Assembly (NCBI GenBank): GCA_963677185.1
Contig: OY781889.1
Span: forward strand, 1,674,001 to 1,738,000
DNA: 64,000 bases
DNA from: G963677185 sp963677185
GTDB taxonomy: Bacteria > Bacillota > Syntrophomonadia > Syntrophomonadales > Syntrophomonadaceae
Reading direction: 5' to 3'
Made by a program: the position numbers and the translations under genes. Positions 9,364 to 18,369 of this stretch are shown here, in pieces (the stretch's first letter is position 1; each line of letters opens with the position of its first letter). The notes beneath the pieces are model-generated. The model worked only from the letters and a program-made list of their open reading frames with translations, had not been told where the DNA came from and made no database searches.

Positions 9364-10185
9364 ATGACAGCCGGATTATTGGATTATATGCAAACTTCAC
9401 CGGTTATGGCTTTGCTGGTGCTTCTGACCGCGGCCCTGGCGGTGGTTAAGCTGAAGATGCCGTCCTGGATGCGTCTGACGGTTATGGCTGCGGGGATTGC
9501 CTCCCTGGGTTTTTACTATGCAGGCTGCATGTGCCCGGTGGGAGTTCTGGCCAACCTGCCTCTGCACGTAAAAGGCATCTTTAACGGCGAATATACGGAA
9601 TGGCTGTTATTGTTTTTACTCCCCATACTATTTGCCATCTTCGCTGGCCGGATTTACTGCGGGGGGGTATGCCCCTTTGGAGCCTTGCAGGAATTTATTT
9701 ACATGCTCGGCAGCAGGCTGGGATTGAACCGCCAACAAGAACAGGAAGACGGTCTGTTCTGGTTCAAATACACCAAATACACATTTTTACTGGCGGTTCT
9801 GGTAATAACACCGGTGCTGGGCATGTCCTGGTGGTGCGAGATCGATCCCTTCGGATACCTGTTCAATCTGGGAGGAACAGGGACAGCCCTGGCTCTTCTG
9901 CTGGTTCTGGCTGCGGTTTCCCTGCTGGTTTTCCGGCCCTGGTGCCGCCTGATATGCCCTTACGGAGCCTTGCTGGGGATTGTAGCCAGGGATACCGGCC
10001 TTCTGGCCGGCGGCAGGAGCAGCGGGCTGTACGGCCCGGAGATTAACGATGACAGCTGCATCAAATGCGGAAAATGCCAGAAAAAATGTCCGGTCTTTGC
10101 AATCAAGGAATACCGGATCGATGCTTCCGAGTGTATAAACTGTGGGAGTTGCAGCCAGAACTGCCGCCTGAAAGCGGTGGCGTAA
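9364..10185 (+). CDS. NapH/MauN-like membrane polyferredoxin
   Basis: A 273-aa membrane iron-sulfur protein of the NapH/NosR/CcoG-type '4Fe-4S binding' family. About five helices carry two CxxxCP motifs (C99..C103P and C194..C198P) and a CMCP at 55-58. The cytoplasmic tail is a two-cluster ferredoxin (C232, C235, C238, C242-P; C257, C260, C263, C267). Relatives move electrons across the membrane, for example from the quinone pool to periplasmic acceptors. Here the flanking genes encode two exported Cys-containing proteins, suggesting an electron path to something outside the membrane. The acceptor is unknown. Confidence 0.88.
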   Translation: MTAGLLDYMQTSPVMALLVLLTAALAVVKLKMPSWMRLTVMAAGIASLGFYYAGCMCPVGVLANLPLHVKGIFNGEYTEWLLLFLLPILFAIFAGRIYCGGVCPFGALQEFIYMLGSRLGLNRQQEQEDGLFWFKYTKYTFLLAVLVITPVLGMSWWCEIDPFGYLFNLGGTGTALALLLVLAAVSLLVFRPWCRLICPYGALLGIVARDTGLLAGGRSSGLYGPEINDDSCIKCGKCQKKCPVFAIKEYRIDASECINCGSCSQNCRLKAVA

Positions 10186-10211
10186 ATATATTTGAAAGGA
10201 AGTAAAGATAA

Positions 10212-10496
10212 ATGAAGGATATTAAAACTATCTTATTGAACGGAGTATTAGCCCTGGGATTGCTGGCATCAGCAGGTGCGGCCATTCAACAGAACCAGGA
10301 CACCCAGGCCCTGGCTGCATCACCCCAGGCGGTAGTGGTGGAAAAACAGTCCGGCCAGTCAGCTTCCGGTGATGATGGTAGCAGTATCAACACCGTAACA
10401 TCCGGCGATACCGGAACTGAAAACAGTTGGGACAACAAAGGCTGCGGGGATTGCAGCGCCTGTGGAGCCAAATGCGGAGTGCGGGAACTGCGCTAA
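10212..10496 (+). CDS. Small exported Cys-cluster protein
   Basis: A 94-aa protein with a hydrophobic signal or anchor segment (~7-24), a Ser/Thr/Asp-rich middle and a C-terminal CGDCSACGAKCG motif, with four cysteines spaced C-x2-C-x2-C-x3-C. That spacing is the same as a [4Fe-4S] ferredoxin motif but with no proline after the last Cys. It may bind a metal or cluster or act as a dithiol. It follows the polyferredoxin by 26 bp with an AAAGGAAG site and is ended by a strong hairpin, so it is the third gene of the cassette. No known family recognised; the redox role is inference. Confidence 0.7.
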   Translation: MKDIKTILLNGVLALGLLASAGAAIQQNQDTQALAASPQAVVVEKQSGQSASGDDGSSINTVTSGDTGTENSWDNKGCGDCSACGAKCGVRELR

Positions 10497-10530
10497 GCCT
10501 GTCTTTTTCATCGGTCTACCTCTAACAACA

Positions 10531-10567
10531 AGCCGGGGCTGAATTGCTGTGCAATTCAGCCCCGGCT
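10531..10567 (+). terminator. 17-bp perfect hairpin after the NapH-like cassette
   Basis: AGCCGGGGCTGAATTGC pairs perfectly with 10551-10567 around a 3-nt loop. The following T-run is weak (TTG). Most likely ends the 8800-10496 operon. Confidence 0.7.
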
Positions 10568-10600
10568 TTGTAATGGATTCCCGGTATGAGCTTGTTGGGT

Positions 10601-10636
10601 GCCTTAACGAGCCGGTTTTAACTGGCTCATTAAGGC
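10601..10636 (-). terminator. Hairpin downstream of the first adhesin gene
   Basis: GCCTTAA..GAGCC pairs with GGCTC..TTAAGGC (one mismatch, loop about 10 nt) directly after the end of the minus-strand LPXTG gene. Probable end of that transcript. Confidence 0.5.
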
Positions 10637-10646
10637 GTATAGAGCC

Positions 10647-13600
10647 TTATTCTTCGTTCGTGGCTTTGCCTACTCTGCGGAGTAGCAGGCCGCTGCTGGC
10701 AAACATAGAGGCCAGGAGCATAATGCTGCCCATGCCGCTTTCAGCGCCGGTTTTCGGAAGTGCTTCCGGAGCTGCCGGGATAGCTTCAGCTTGCTGTTCA
10801 GCCACTATCGGAGCTGAAGGTGTAACCGTCTGCTGCTGCTGTTGCGGCTGCTGCTGCGGCTGTTCCGGAGCGGTTTCGGTAACTGTCGGTGTTACTGTAG
10901 TAGTGCCCGTATAAGTGTTTGTGCTGGGAGTATTATGATCACCGGGGGTGTTGCCGCCCGTACTGTAACTATTGACCACTGCAAAGGTGCCATTGTTGTA
11001 CGAATCGTCTGCGGTTGGAGTTATCGTTGTAGAATACAAGCCGGCATACTGCTCGTTAGCATTATCGTTAATCGTAACGTGATTGGGGTTGGTTGTATTC
11101 AAATCGGACAGAAGGTATATACCGACTTCCGTCACTTCATATGCAGTATAGGGCAGGAAATCATCGTATGACCAGCGATCGCCGTCACCCAAGGCTATTG
11201 TCACCGGGAAATAGACCGGGGGAAGCACGCCTCCAATCACACTGCTCATAAAGCCGGTGCCGTATTGGGATATGCGGTTGACGGTTATTACCGCACGAAG
11301 ATTAGAGACATCGCTCCATCCGTTGCCGGCAAAGTCTTTGGTAACGGTGACTGTGCGGAGGTGTTCGTTGGTAACCGTCACAACCTGGCCAGGAGTGGCA
11401 GCTTCATTAATTGTATAGCTTCCATCAAGTCCTAAAGGACGCCATCCGTTGTCAACGATAATCCCATAGGGATCTGAAGAGCTGATATACTGTTCACTTA
11501 TGGTGTAGGTTCCCGGCTTCAGGTTGCTGAATGTTGCAGTTGCGCCCTGGCCTTCTGATGCTTCAATGATATGAGAATCTACAACTGTGCCATCTTGGAG
11601 TAACTCGATAACAATCCGGACCGGATCGCCGTATTTCCAATTCTTAACAACGGTGATGCTGTTGTCCGGAAGGGTTTTGTTGGTCACAGTGACGCAGGTA
11701 TTTTGGTCAGCGGTGATTACATTATCAATTTCTATACCATTACCAGTTGCGTAGGCTGACCAATATTCTATGCCGCTTGAATTAGTGGTGTTGGTTTCCT
11801 TAATGGTGTACTTCAAATTGGCCCGTACAATCAGCTTGGGAGTAAGACCAGTGCTTGTATCGAACTGCACATGGCCGTCCGAATCAGATCTACCCGTGGC
11901 GATTTTGTTGCCGTAAGGGTCAGTCACTGAGAATTCAAAGCTGCTTAAATCTGGAGAGGCAACCGTGTCGTCGTCCACTGCCTTATTGATTGAAAGAGAA
12001 CCGGTTTGTTCAACATTGGTCAGATCAGTGGTGGAGTCAAGGGTTGCATTATTGGTAGCATTTGCAGGACCAAGTATTACGCTATAAGGTGTGCTGGTGA
12101 ATCCAGCCGGTGTATCCACTTCAGAAACAGTGTAGAGGCCTTCTGGCAGTGAATCGAAGACGGCCGCATTTTCACCGGTTATTTCATCGGAGATCTTATA
12201 ACCTGGAGCGGGAAGTGCAGTGCTGGAAATTTTAATTTTGCACTTTAAGTCTTTGTAAGGCTGTTTGGTATCGCAATCGTATTTCTTATTAACGGTAATT
12301 TTTCCGTTTTGAAAGTTCTTGACGTTTAATATTGTCGGTGTCTCCACTGACTTGGAGAGTGTAAACGTGGGCGAGACCTGATTAAGGATGTTGCCTGAAC
12401 CATTCAGGGTTGCTTGATAATATTTACCAGCATCAGCCGCGGGAGGGACTTCCTTGATTGTGCATAGAGTATCGGCGTTTATAGTGAACTCCTGGCTCCA
12501 TTCGCCGGTAGCATTGCCGTTCTGGCCCGAAGTAAAATCTACTTTCTGGGTGCCAACGTATAATTCAAAAGTGCCGTTCATAGGATTATTGGCACTATCG
12601 GTTTTGTGGACGGTAATCGTCCGCTTGAAATCTGGCGAGTTGTAATTATTAGTAACTTCATAAGATAGGCTCAATTCATCACAAGGAGGAACAATAATCG
12701 GCTGTTCAGTGAAATGAACGCTGGTGAAGCTGCTGGTTACATCAACCCAGATGCTGCCCTCCAGTTTTTCAACTTTGGTTTCTTTCAGGGTGTGTGAAAA
12801 AGTGCCATATAAGGGGAAGTAATTATGACTTCCAGTATAAAACATCCAGTCGAACTTGAGGTTCCAATCGATAATTGGTCTGTTAATAAAAATAGCCTGA
12901 TTACTGCTGTCTGTAACCGCTGTGAATACCTTCGTATGGTTTCCCCAGGCTCCCGAATAATACTGTGTCAATTCAAATGTGGATCTGTAGGTCCCGGCCG
13001 GAGCATCAGGGTATGATTTGTTTACAATTACTTTTCCCTTGCCCGGATCCTCAGTAATATTTTTAGTATTGATAACGCTGATTGAATTCGAGTTATGATC
13101 GCTGTTGACCGGAACACCGAAAAGGTTGTCCGGGCTTCCGTCATATGAAACAACATATTTGTTCGAAAAAGCGGTATCTTCAACCACCCGGTACTGTCCA
13201 GCAGCAAGTCCAGTATAAGTGTACGTGTAAGTGCCATTGTTATTATCAACGACAACTGGCGTTGGTTGAGGGTTCACATTTGACCAGTTGCCGGATACCA
13301 GATTTTGAAGTGTAAAGGTTACCTGCTCGGGGCAAGCTGCATTGCCGCTAAAGCTCTTGGTCACATTAAGCGTGCCAGAAAAGGTTGAAGTGTTCTTGGT
13401 ATTGACCACGCTGATTGAATTAGATTTATGATCAACATTGATAGGAACACCTGAGGAGCTGTCGCTGTATGAAACCGAATCATACTTGCTCGCAAAAGCG
13501 GTATCTTCAACCACCCGGTACTGTCCGGCGGCCAGACCGGTATAAGTGTAGGTGTAGGTGCCATCGTTATTATTTACGACATTTGGAGTGGGTTGAGGGG

Positions 13601-14174
13601 TCACTGTTGACCAACTGCCGGATGACAGATTTTGAAGTGTAAAGGTTACCTGCTCGGGGGTTACTGCATTACCGCTAAAGCTCTTGGTCACATTAAGGGT
13701 GCCAGAAAAAGCGGACGGCATCAGAATAATATGAATTTCTGCATCGCTCTTATCGGCTGTGATTTGGATGTCTATAGGAATGCTAGTCGATGCTCCCTGA
13801 GGGTGGCCGCATCCTCCATAATTCGCAGACTTGCTCTGAACTTCGTACCCGGCCAGAGTTACATCGGTAGCATCGTAGGATCCAGCCGGCAAGCCGGTTA
13901 CCTTGTAATGGCCGTCCGAAAGATTGATACTGTAAGAACTGCCGCCTAAAGAAAATCCAACGGTTCCAATGCTGGGAGCTGTAACCGGGTTGGCAAAAGT
14001 TACAATAACATCGATTTCGGCGGTGGTATCGCCTCCATTATGTTGGTGGGGGCCTCCATTACTCTCGACAGCCGTAGCTGAGGGCACTACCAGGGCGACG
14101 CTGAAGCTCATGATAAACGTCAGCAGGACAAATACTGCCAGGTATTTGCGTTCTTTGGCTTTGTACATGTGCAT
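10647..14174 (-). CDS. LPXTG-anchored Cna-B/SpaA-type surface protein
   Basis: About 1175 aa. The start at ATG 14174 has GGGAG nine bases upstream; the frame is open a little further but without a ribosome site. Signal peptide at ~1-38 (ending SATA). Then many ~80-110-aa beta domains of the Cna-B/SpaA/DUF5979 kind, recognisable by VTK/INK starts, YTVSE or YRVVEDT motifs and VTNT/VVNT ends, as in isopeptide-stabilised pilins and adhesins. Two adjacent domains are near-identical copies (327-bp period). A PQQQ-rich wall-spanning stretch precedes LPKTG, a hydrophobic helix and RR tail, the sortase signal. No sortase gene is in the window. It lies downstream of a 172-aa gene on the same strand, and the pair is repeated at 15-19 kb. 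Confidence 0.92.
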   Translation of the reverse strand: MHMYKAKERKYLAVFVLLTFIMSFSVALVVPSATAVESNGGPHQHNGGDTTAEIDVIVTFANPVTAPSIGTVGFSLGGSSYSINLSDGHYKVTGLPAGSYDATDVTLAGYEVQSKSANYGGCGHPQGASTSIPIDIQITADKSDAEIHIILMPSAFSGTLNVTKSFSGNAVTPEQVTFTLQNLSSGSWSTVTPQPTPNVVNNNDGTYTYTYTGLAAGQYRVVEDTAFASKYDSVSYSDSSSGVPINVDHKSNSISVVNTKNTSTFSGTLNVTKSFSGNAACPEQVTFTLQNLVSGNWSNVNPQPTPVVVDNNNGTYTYTYTGLAAGQYRVVEDTAFSNKYVVSYDGSPDNLFGVPVNSDHNSNSISVINTKNITEDPGKGKVIVNKSYPDAPAGTYRSTFELTQYYSGAWGNHTKVFTAVTDSSNQAIFINRPIIDWNLKFDWMFYTGSHNYFPLYGTFSHTLKETKVEKLEGSIWVDVTSSFTSVHFTEQPIIVPPCDELSLSYEVTNNYNSPDFKRTITVHKTDSANNPMNGTFELYVGTQKVDFTSGQNGNATGEWSQEFTINADTLCTIKEVPPAADAGKYYQATLNGSGNILNQVSPTFTLSKSVETPTILNVKNFQNGKITVNKKYDCDTKQPYKDLKCKIKISSTALPAPGYKISDEITGENAAVFDSLPEGLYTVSEVDTPAGFTSTPYSVILGPANATNNATLDSTTDLTNVEQTGSLSINKAVDDDTVASPDLSSFEFSVTDPYGNKIATGRSDSDGHVQFDTSTGLTPKLIVRANLKYTIKETNTTNSSGIEYWSAYATGNGIEIDNVITADQNTCVTVTNKTLPDNSITVVKNWKYGDPVRIVIELLQDGTVVDSHIIEASEGQGATATFSNLKPGTYTISEQYISSSDPYGIIVDNGWRPLGLDGSYTINEAATPGQVVTVTNEHLRTVTVTKDFAGNGWSDVSNLRAVITVNRISQYGTGFMSSVIGGVLPPVYFPVTIALGDGDRWSYDDFLPYTAYEVTEVGIYLLSDLNTTNPNHVTINDNANEQYAGLYSTTITPTADDSYNNGTFAVVNSYSTGGNTPGDHNTPSTNTYTGTTTVTPTVTETAPEQPQQQPQQQQQTVTPSAPIVAEQQAEAIPAAPEALPKTGAESGMGSIMLLASMFASSGLLLRRVGKATNEE
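13056..13709 (-). repeat. Tandem 327-bp repeat inside the adhesin gene
   Basis: Two in-frame copies of about 327 bp (109 aa) side by side. Matching landmarks lie exactly 327 bp apart (13171 and 13498; 13324 and 13651). Each encodes a domain starting GTLNVTKSFSGNA and containing YTYTYTGLAAGQYRVVEDTAF. Such units can expand or contract by recombination. Confidence 0.85.
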
Positions 14175-14211
14175 TTGTTTTTCTCCCTTCGTATTTTTAT
14201 AATGCATATTG

Positions 14212-14260
14212 CATCTTTCGTCTCACGTCTTGCGTTTTCCGTCTCACGTCTTCCTCTGGC
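14212..14260. repeat. Heptanucleotide repeat array (about 7 units)
   Basis: Degenerate 7-bp units of the form CGTYTYN in register, ending at the stop codon of the 172-aa gene and lying before the adhesin gene. Same family as the arrays at 18307-18369 and 22461-22600. Confidence 0.8.
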
Positions 14261-14778
14261 TATGAAACCGATTCCTTCTGGCTCCATTTATGTGCAGGTC
14301 TTGAGACCGGAATTGCCTGTTCCGCACCGGTCGAGTAAAGCAGTGCGCGATCCAGGAGAGTGGACAGCTCCAGGAAGCTTCGGAATGCAATGGAGCGTTT
14401 CTGATTCATCCAGAGGAGCTTGCCCTGCCAGCCAGCGTTTTGCCGGAACTGAATGTGGAGCAGGAAGCTGGCCAGTGGTTTTGAGCTAATGACTTGCTCA
14501 AAATCAGTTTCGCTCTCTTCTGGATTGTCAGAGGATTTGTTTAGTTTTGAAAGATCCCAGTTGCGCAACGCCATGGTTGCCTGTGGCCCGTTGTTTTCGT
14601 CCAGCCAGCTCTCGATGAGTTCGGTCAAGGACATCAAGCCGGTGAAAACGGCGCTGTCCCCGCCAGCAGTGGATTCTACACTTCCTTCCATGACGCGCTG
14701 GCGATAAGAGTGGACTTTTATCACAAAATCCGAGGACCTGCCTGCCGGCATTTTAGGCCCCATTATGCCTGTGTCAAT
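14260..14778 (-). CDS. 172-aa two-repeat protein, copy 1 (likely ATT start)
   Basis: No named family recognised. With an ATT start at 14778 the product is 172 aa, exactly the length of the copy at 18370-18888, with which it aligns without gaps. The chain has two similar halves (~18-58 and ~105-147). Each has F-h-x-[IV], then RQ, four residues, [EQ]G-x-[VL], a phenylalanine ~13 later and an L..L[IL] helix. The C-terminal half carries the strong motif FRQNAGWQGKLLWMNQKR..AFRSFLELSTLLDRAL. No signal peptide or membrane helix, so probably cytoplasmic. It precedes the LPXTG adhesin and probably shares its promoter at 14811-14839. A regulatory or assembly role for the adhesin is inference. Confidence 0.8.
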   Translation of the reverse strand: MDTGIMGPKMPAGRSSDFVIKVHSYRQRVMEGSVESTAGGDSAVFTGLMSLTELIESWLDENNGPQATMALRNWDLSKLNKSSDNPEESETDFEQVISSKPLASFLLHIQFRQNAGWQGKLLWMNQKRSIAFRSFLELSTLLDRALLYSTGAEQAIPVSRPAHKWSQKESVS

Positions 14779-14810
14779 AATCTCACCTCCCCGCAGGCAA
14801 TTAAGCCAGG

Positions 14811-14839
14811 ATTTTACTATCATGGATACCATTCTACAA
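14811..14839 (-). promoter_or_regulatory. Promoter of the copy-1 adhesin module
   Basis: On the minus strand TTGTAG (14839-14834), 17-bp spacer, TAAAAT (14816-14811). The same hexamers and spacer occur at the second module (18921-18949). The ribosome site GGGGAGGTGAG lies about 25 bp downstream of the -10 box. Confidence 0.7.
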
Positions 14840-14846
14840 TGCGAGC

Positions 14847-14884
14847 GTCACCGTTCAGTCACTTTTCGGTTACAATTCAGTCAC
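14847..14884 (-). promoter_or_regulatory. Four 11-bp-spaced GTCAC sites upstream of the promoter
   Basis: GTCAC at 14847, GTCAC at 14858, GTTAC at 14869 and GTCAC at 14880 on the plus strand, each 11 bp apart, directly upstream of the -35 box of the minus-strand promoter. One site per helical turn suggests cooperative binding by an OmpR/PhoB-type regulator. The array is conserved at the second module (18957-18994). Confidence 0.65.
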
Positions 14885-14985
14885 GAGAAGAAAAATGTGT
14901 CATTATTTATGGCTGCGAACGTTTGTAAGCTCGTGTTGGCTGGGGATAGAGGGAGTTGGAAAAACATAAAAATAAATAAAATAAT

Positions 14986-15014
14986 GGTGGGGTTCTGCTG
15001 CGCAGAACCCCACC
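14986..15014 (-). terminator. Rho-independent terminator of the second adhesin
   Basis: A 13-bp perfect stem (GGTGGGGTTCTGC with its complement, 3-nt loop). In the minus-strand direction it is followed by a T-rich run, just past the end of the gene at 15061. Confidence 0.85.
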
Positions 15015-15060
15015 AGGTAAGGTAATCACGATTAACGCCGGGCGTTTCGCATATCAGTTC

Positions 15061-18048
15061 TTATTCATTTTCATCCTTCTTGCTGGCGGTTCTCCTCAGT
15101 ACCAGGCCGCTGCCTGCGAACATGGAGGCCAGCAACATGATGTTGGCCATGCCTTCAGCTCCGGTTTTGGGCAGAGAGGCCGGAGCTTCCGGAACCGCTG
15201 CTGTTTCCTGCGGCACGATTACTTCGCTCTGGGGTTTTACCACTGCAGGTTGAGGAGTTACTGTTGCCGGAGTTGGAATCACGGCTGTCGGAGTCGGAGT
15301 AGTCGTAGTTGGCGGTGTATAGTTATTAGTTGGCGGAGTATAAGGATCTTTGTGACCGCCAGGGTTATTGTAACTGTTGATTGCTATCACGGTTCGGTTT
15401 TCATACTTATCATGACTATCTGACCAGGACAGAGTGTACTTGCCGACGAACTGTTGAGCCGCGGTGGGAAGCTCGCAAAGCGGCTCGCTGCCGGCGATAT
15501 AAGTTATATCGCTCTTAAGGAATACTCCGATTTCGGTGATGTCATAAGTCTCCCACGGAGCGTTGTAGAACGTATATGATTCACCATCGCCAAGAGCAAC
15601 ATATTTAGTGTACATCAGGTAGTAATTTACTACGCCTCCAATAAACCCTCCGCTGCCGGCGGCAGAGCTTTTCACGTCAATCTGAAGCACTGCTACGAGC
15701 CCGGCAGCATCCGGAAAGTCCCTGAAGTCTTTGGTGACTGTCGTGGTTGTATCCTTGGTATTAACGACAGCAATTGTTTCTTCTTGCTCAAGGGATTCCA
15801 TAACAATCGGATTGTAACTATTCACCAGATAGTAGAGGTCACTATTCCAATGGTCCAGGGAATCTTCGAACACATCGGGATTGGTGGATATAAGATACAA
15901 CTCTTTGATGATATAGCGGCCAGTTTCTTCAACTGCGAACGAGTAAGAACCTGCAGCATCAATGACCGGGGATTCAGCTACCAATGCTTCTGAACCATCT
16001 ACCAGTTTAAATAATTGGAATTTGACAGGTACAGGAGCGCCATGCTCATACTGTTTGGTTACGGTAATCGTACCAGGCTTTACCTTTGTATTCTTTACAT
16101 TAATGGTTCCAGCAGGATTCTGGGCCGTTACTTTATAGTCAGTACCGTTCGGATATACTGTGACATAGTGGGGAACGTTTTGTTCAACTACTTTATAAGT
16201 TCCACAGGGCAGGTCGGTGAGCTCAATTGAATCTCCGTTGTTGTAAAGAGTGAAAGGAGAGCCGCTTATTACTGCCCCGTCGCAGGTGATATCGAACACG
16301 GCTTTAAAGGTGGAATCAGTAATTATGGTGCTCCCATCGTCGCCATACCATGTTTTATCAACGGTCAGCTTGCCCTTCGGATCGTAGGTGTTGGTCACAG
16401 TGATATCCGCAGTAGAAGAGTTAAGCGTAACATTTCCGCCTGTAACTGAGTAGGTTGCTTCGAAATCGGCGGGGCCGGAAATTTCTTTAACATTGTAAAT
16501 GCCATAGGGAAGGTCGTTAAATACTTTTTGAGTATCAGTGCCGGTGAGGGTAAACGAACCACCGGTTATAAGGTTGCCATCCTTTTTAACTTCGAAAGAT
16601 GCATTCAAAGTCGAAGCGGGGCTGGCCAAAGGACCGTTTTTATCTGCCCACACTTTGTTTACGGTCAAAGAACCCTTTGGGAGCCAAGTATTTGTAAATA
16701 CGACTTTACCATATAAATTTGATTGACCTAGAATAGTGGAGGTATCAATTGTAACAGTTGGCGGGGCCGACACAACCGTAAAACCGATTTGATCGGCCGG
16801 ATCTTCTACTACCGAATAAGTGCCGGCAGGCAGATCTGTGAAGGTGTACTTGAGATTCGTGGTCAAAACGTTTGTGGTTGCCGGGCTATAAGGAGCGTTG
16901 TCCTTCAGAAGCGTAAAATGAACTTCCTTTTTCAGAACATCAGGGGTATCGGCGGAATAATCCTTTTCTACATCGATAGTGCCTTTGTTGTTTTTCAGGT
17001 TGTTACAAATAGTCACTTGATTTAAACATGAAGTCAAATCGAAGCTGGCATAAGAATTTGCCGTTAGATCGAAGGTTTCAGAATAGCCAGCCGAACTGGA
17101 CGCAACTTCTACAACTTTGAAAGGTCCTTGGGACGGGTCCAGGTTGCTGAACACTGCAGGAACAGGAGGAATACATGTTGCGGATTTTGTATCGATGACG
17201 GTTCCGGTATTGTCCTGAAGTTCAAACCAGAAGTAGTCATCATAATCTAAAGGATTCTGTGACATGACGGTTTTAAACACCGTTATTGAACCTCTGGGGA
17301 TTGGCGTGTTAGTAACCACGGAACATATGCCGGGAGTTGTATGATTCAAGCCGGAGGATATCGTACCAGAAAATACAACGGGGTTGGCTGGCAATACGTA
17401 TCCGGTCGGAGCATACGTTTCTACAATAGAATAATTATCCCCTGGAGTGATTTGTGAAAATTCAACAGTGCCATTAATCTGAGATGTGGCTGTAACCTGA
17501 GGCACCAATGAAATACCGTTCTGTTTTAATTCGAATATAGCGTCCTTTAAAGGAGTGACACCATCCGGAAGCGTTTTCGTAAACGAAATCGAACCTGGTT
17601 CTACTTGCTTCAATGTGTTGGTGATGGTGACATACTGGTGATCATTTTCACCCGATAAATCTAAATCACTACTACTGTAAGTGGTTGTGTAGTCACTTAA
17701 AGGATGGCCGTTAATTGCTGTTTCCACAACATAGTAATGACCGAACCCGTATAATCCGTCATTATTAGACAGGTTAACTGTCTTACTAGTGTCGTTGGGA
17801 CCGAAGGTTATTGTCCTGTCGCCACTAACCCATGCGTCACCTGTTCCATTACCATTAAGTTTATGGACTTGGAAAGTAATCGATGTTGGAACACTATTGT
17901 CGCATCCTATGAATGTTTTAGTCACATCCAGATAAATCCAACATGCTTCCGCCGTCGGCACCATTAAAGTCATGTTCAAGCTCATGAAAAATGACAGGAG
18001 CAGGAACATGGCCAGGTATTTGCGGTCTTTTACTTTGTAGAAATTCAT
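15061..18048 (-). CDS. LPXTG-anchored Cna-B/SpaA-type surface protein, paralogue
   Basis: About 995 aa from ATG 18048 (GGGAGAG six bases upstream). The signal peptide (MNFYKVKDRKYLAMFLLLSF...) is clearly related to that of the 10647-14174 protein. The body is a string of Cna-B-type domains, e.g. GSITVFKTVMSQNPLDYDDY and GKLTVDKTWYGDDGST, with YxVVE motifs and VTNT/VKNT ends. A Pro/Thr-rich segment (PPTNNYTPPTTTTPTPT) spans the wall, then LPKTG, a hydrophobic helix and RR with a charged tail. It should be covalently fixed to peptidoglycan by a sortase encoded elsewhere. The domain content differs from the paralogue in the middle while both ends are conserved, as expected after duplication and divergence. 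Confidence 0.92.
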   Translation of the reverse strand: MNFYKVKDRKYLAMFLLLSFFMSLNMTLMVPTAEACWIYLDVTKTFIGCDNSVPTSITFQVHKLNGNGTGDAWVSGDRTITFGPNDTSKTVNLSNNDGLYGFGHYYVVETAINGHPLSDYTTTYSSSDLDLSGENDHQYVTITNTLKQVEPGSISFTKTLPDGVTPLKDAIFELKQNGISLVPQVTATSQINGTVEFSQITPGDNYSIVETYAPTGYVLPANPVVFSGTISSGLNHTTPGICSVVTNTPIPRGSITVFKTVMSQNPLDYDDYFWFELQDNTGTVIDTKSATCIPPVPAVFSNLDPSQGPFKVVEVASSSAGYSETFDLTANSYASFDLTSCLNQVTICNNLKNNKGTIDVEKDYSADTPDVLKKEVHFTLLKDNAPYSPATTNVLTTNLKYTFTDLPAGTYSVVEDPADQIGFTVVSAPPTVTIDTSTILGQSNLYGKVVFTNTWLPKGSLTVNKVWADKNGPLASPASTLNASFEVKKDGNLITGGSFTLTGTDTQKVFNDLPYGIYNVKEISGPADFEATYSVTGGNVTLNSSTADITVTNTYDPKGKLTVDKTWYGDDGSTIITDSTFKAVFDITCDGAVISGSPFTLYNNGDSIELTDLPCGTYKVVEQNVPHYVTVYPNGTDYKVTAQNPAGTINVKNTKVKPGTITVTKQYEHGAPVPVKFQLFKLVDGSEALVAESPVIDAAGSYSFAVEETGRYIIKELYLISTNPDVFEDSLDHWNSDLYYLVNSYNPIVMESLEQEETIAVVNTKDTTTTVTKDFRDFPDAAGLVAVLQIDVKSSAAGSGGFIGGVVNYYLMYTKYVALGDGESYTFYNAPWETYDITEIGVFLKSDITYIAGSEPLCELPTAAQQFVGKYTLSWSDSHDKYENRTVIAINSYNNPGGHKDPYTPPTNNYTPPTTTTPTPTAVIPTPATVTPQPAVVKPQSEVIVPQETAAVPEAPASLPKTGAEGMANIMLLASMFAGSGLVLRRTASKKDENE

Positions 18049-18306
18049 TTGCTTCTCTCCCTTCGAATTTTGGTTTACTTTCGCTGCAGATGAACACAAG
18101 GTTCGCCCCTACTAAAGACGGGTGATATTGTTTCCTGGACTGATTATTTGTCATTCTATCTGCCGGTTTGCTGTTGAACAGGCGAACACCAGGTTTGCCC
18201 CGGAAATCTGTGCTTTGCGCTGGAATCAGAGGGACAGTCCCCGGATTCTCATTCTCTCTCCGCGCTGTTCGCTTTTAGCGCTTGCCGCTCTGCATCGAAC
18301 AATATC

Positions 18307-18369
18307 TGTCTTCCGTCTTTCGTCTCACGTCTTACGTTTTCCGTCTACCGTCTTACGCTCAACATCTGC
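18307..18369. repeat. Heptanucleotide repeat array (9 units)
   Basis: Nine 7-bp units (TGTCTTC, CGTCTTT, CGTCTCA, CGTCTTA, CGTTTTC, CGTCTAC, CGTCTTA, CGCTCAA, CATCTGC), ending directly at the stop codon of the copy-2 172-aa gene. Same placement as the array at 14212-14260. Confidence 0.85.
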
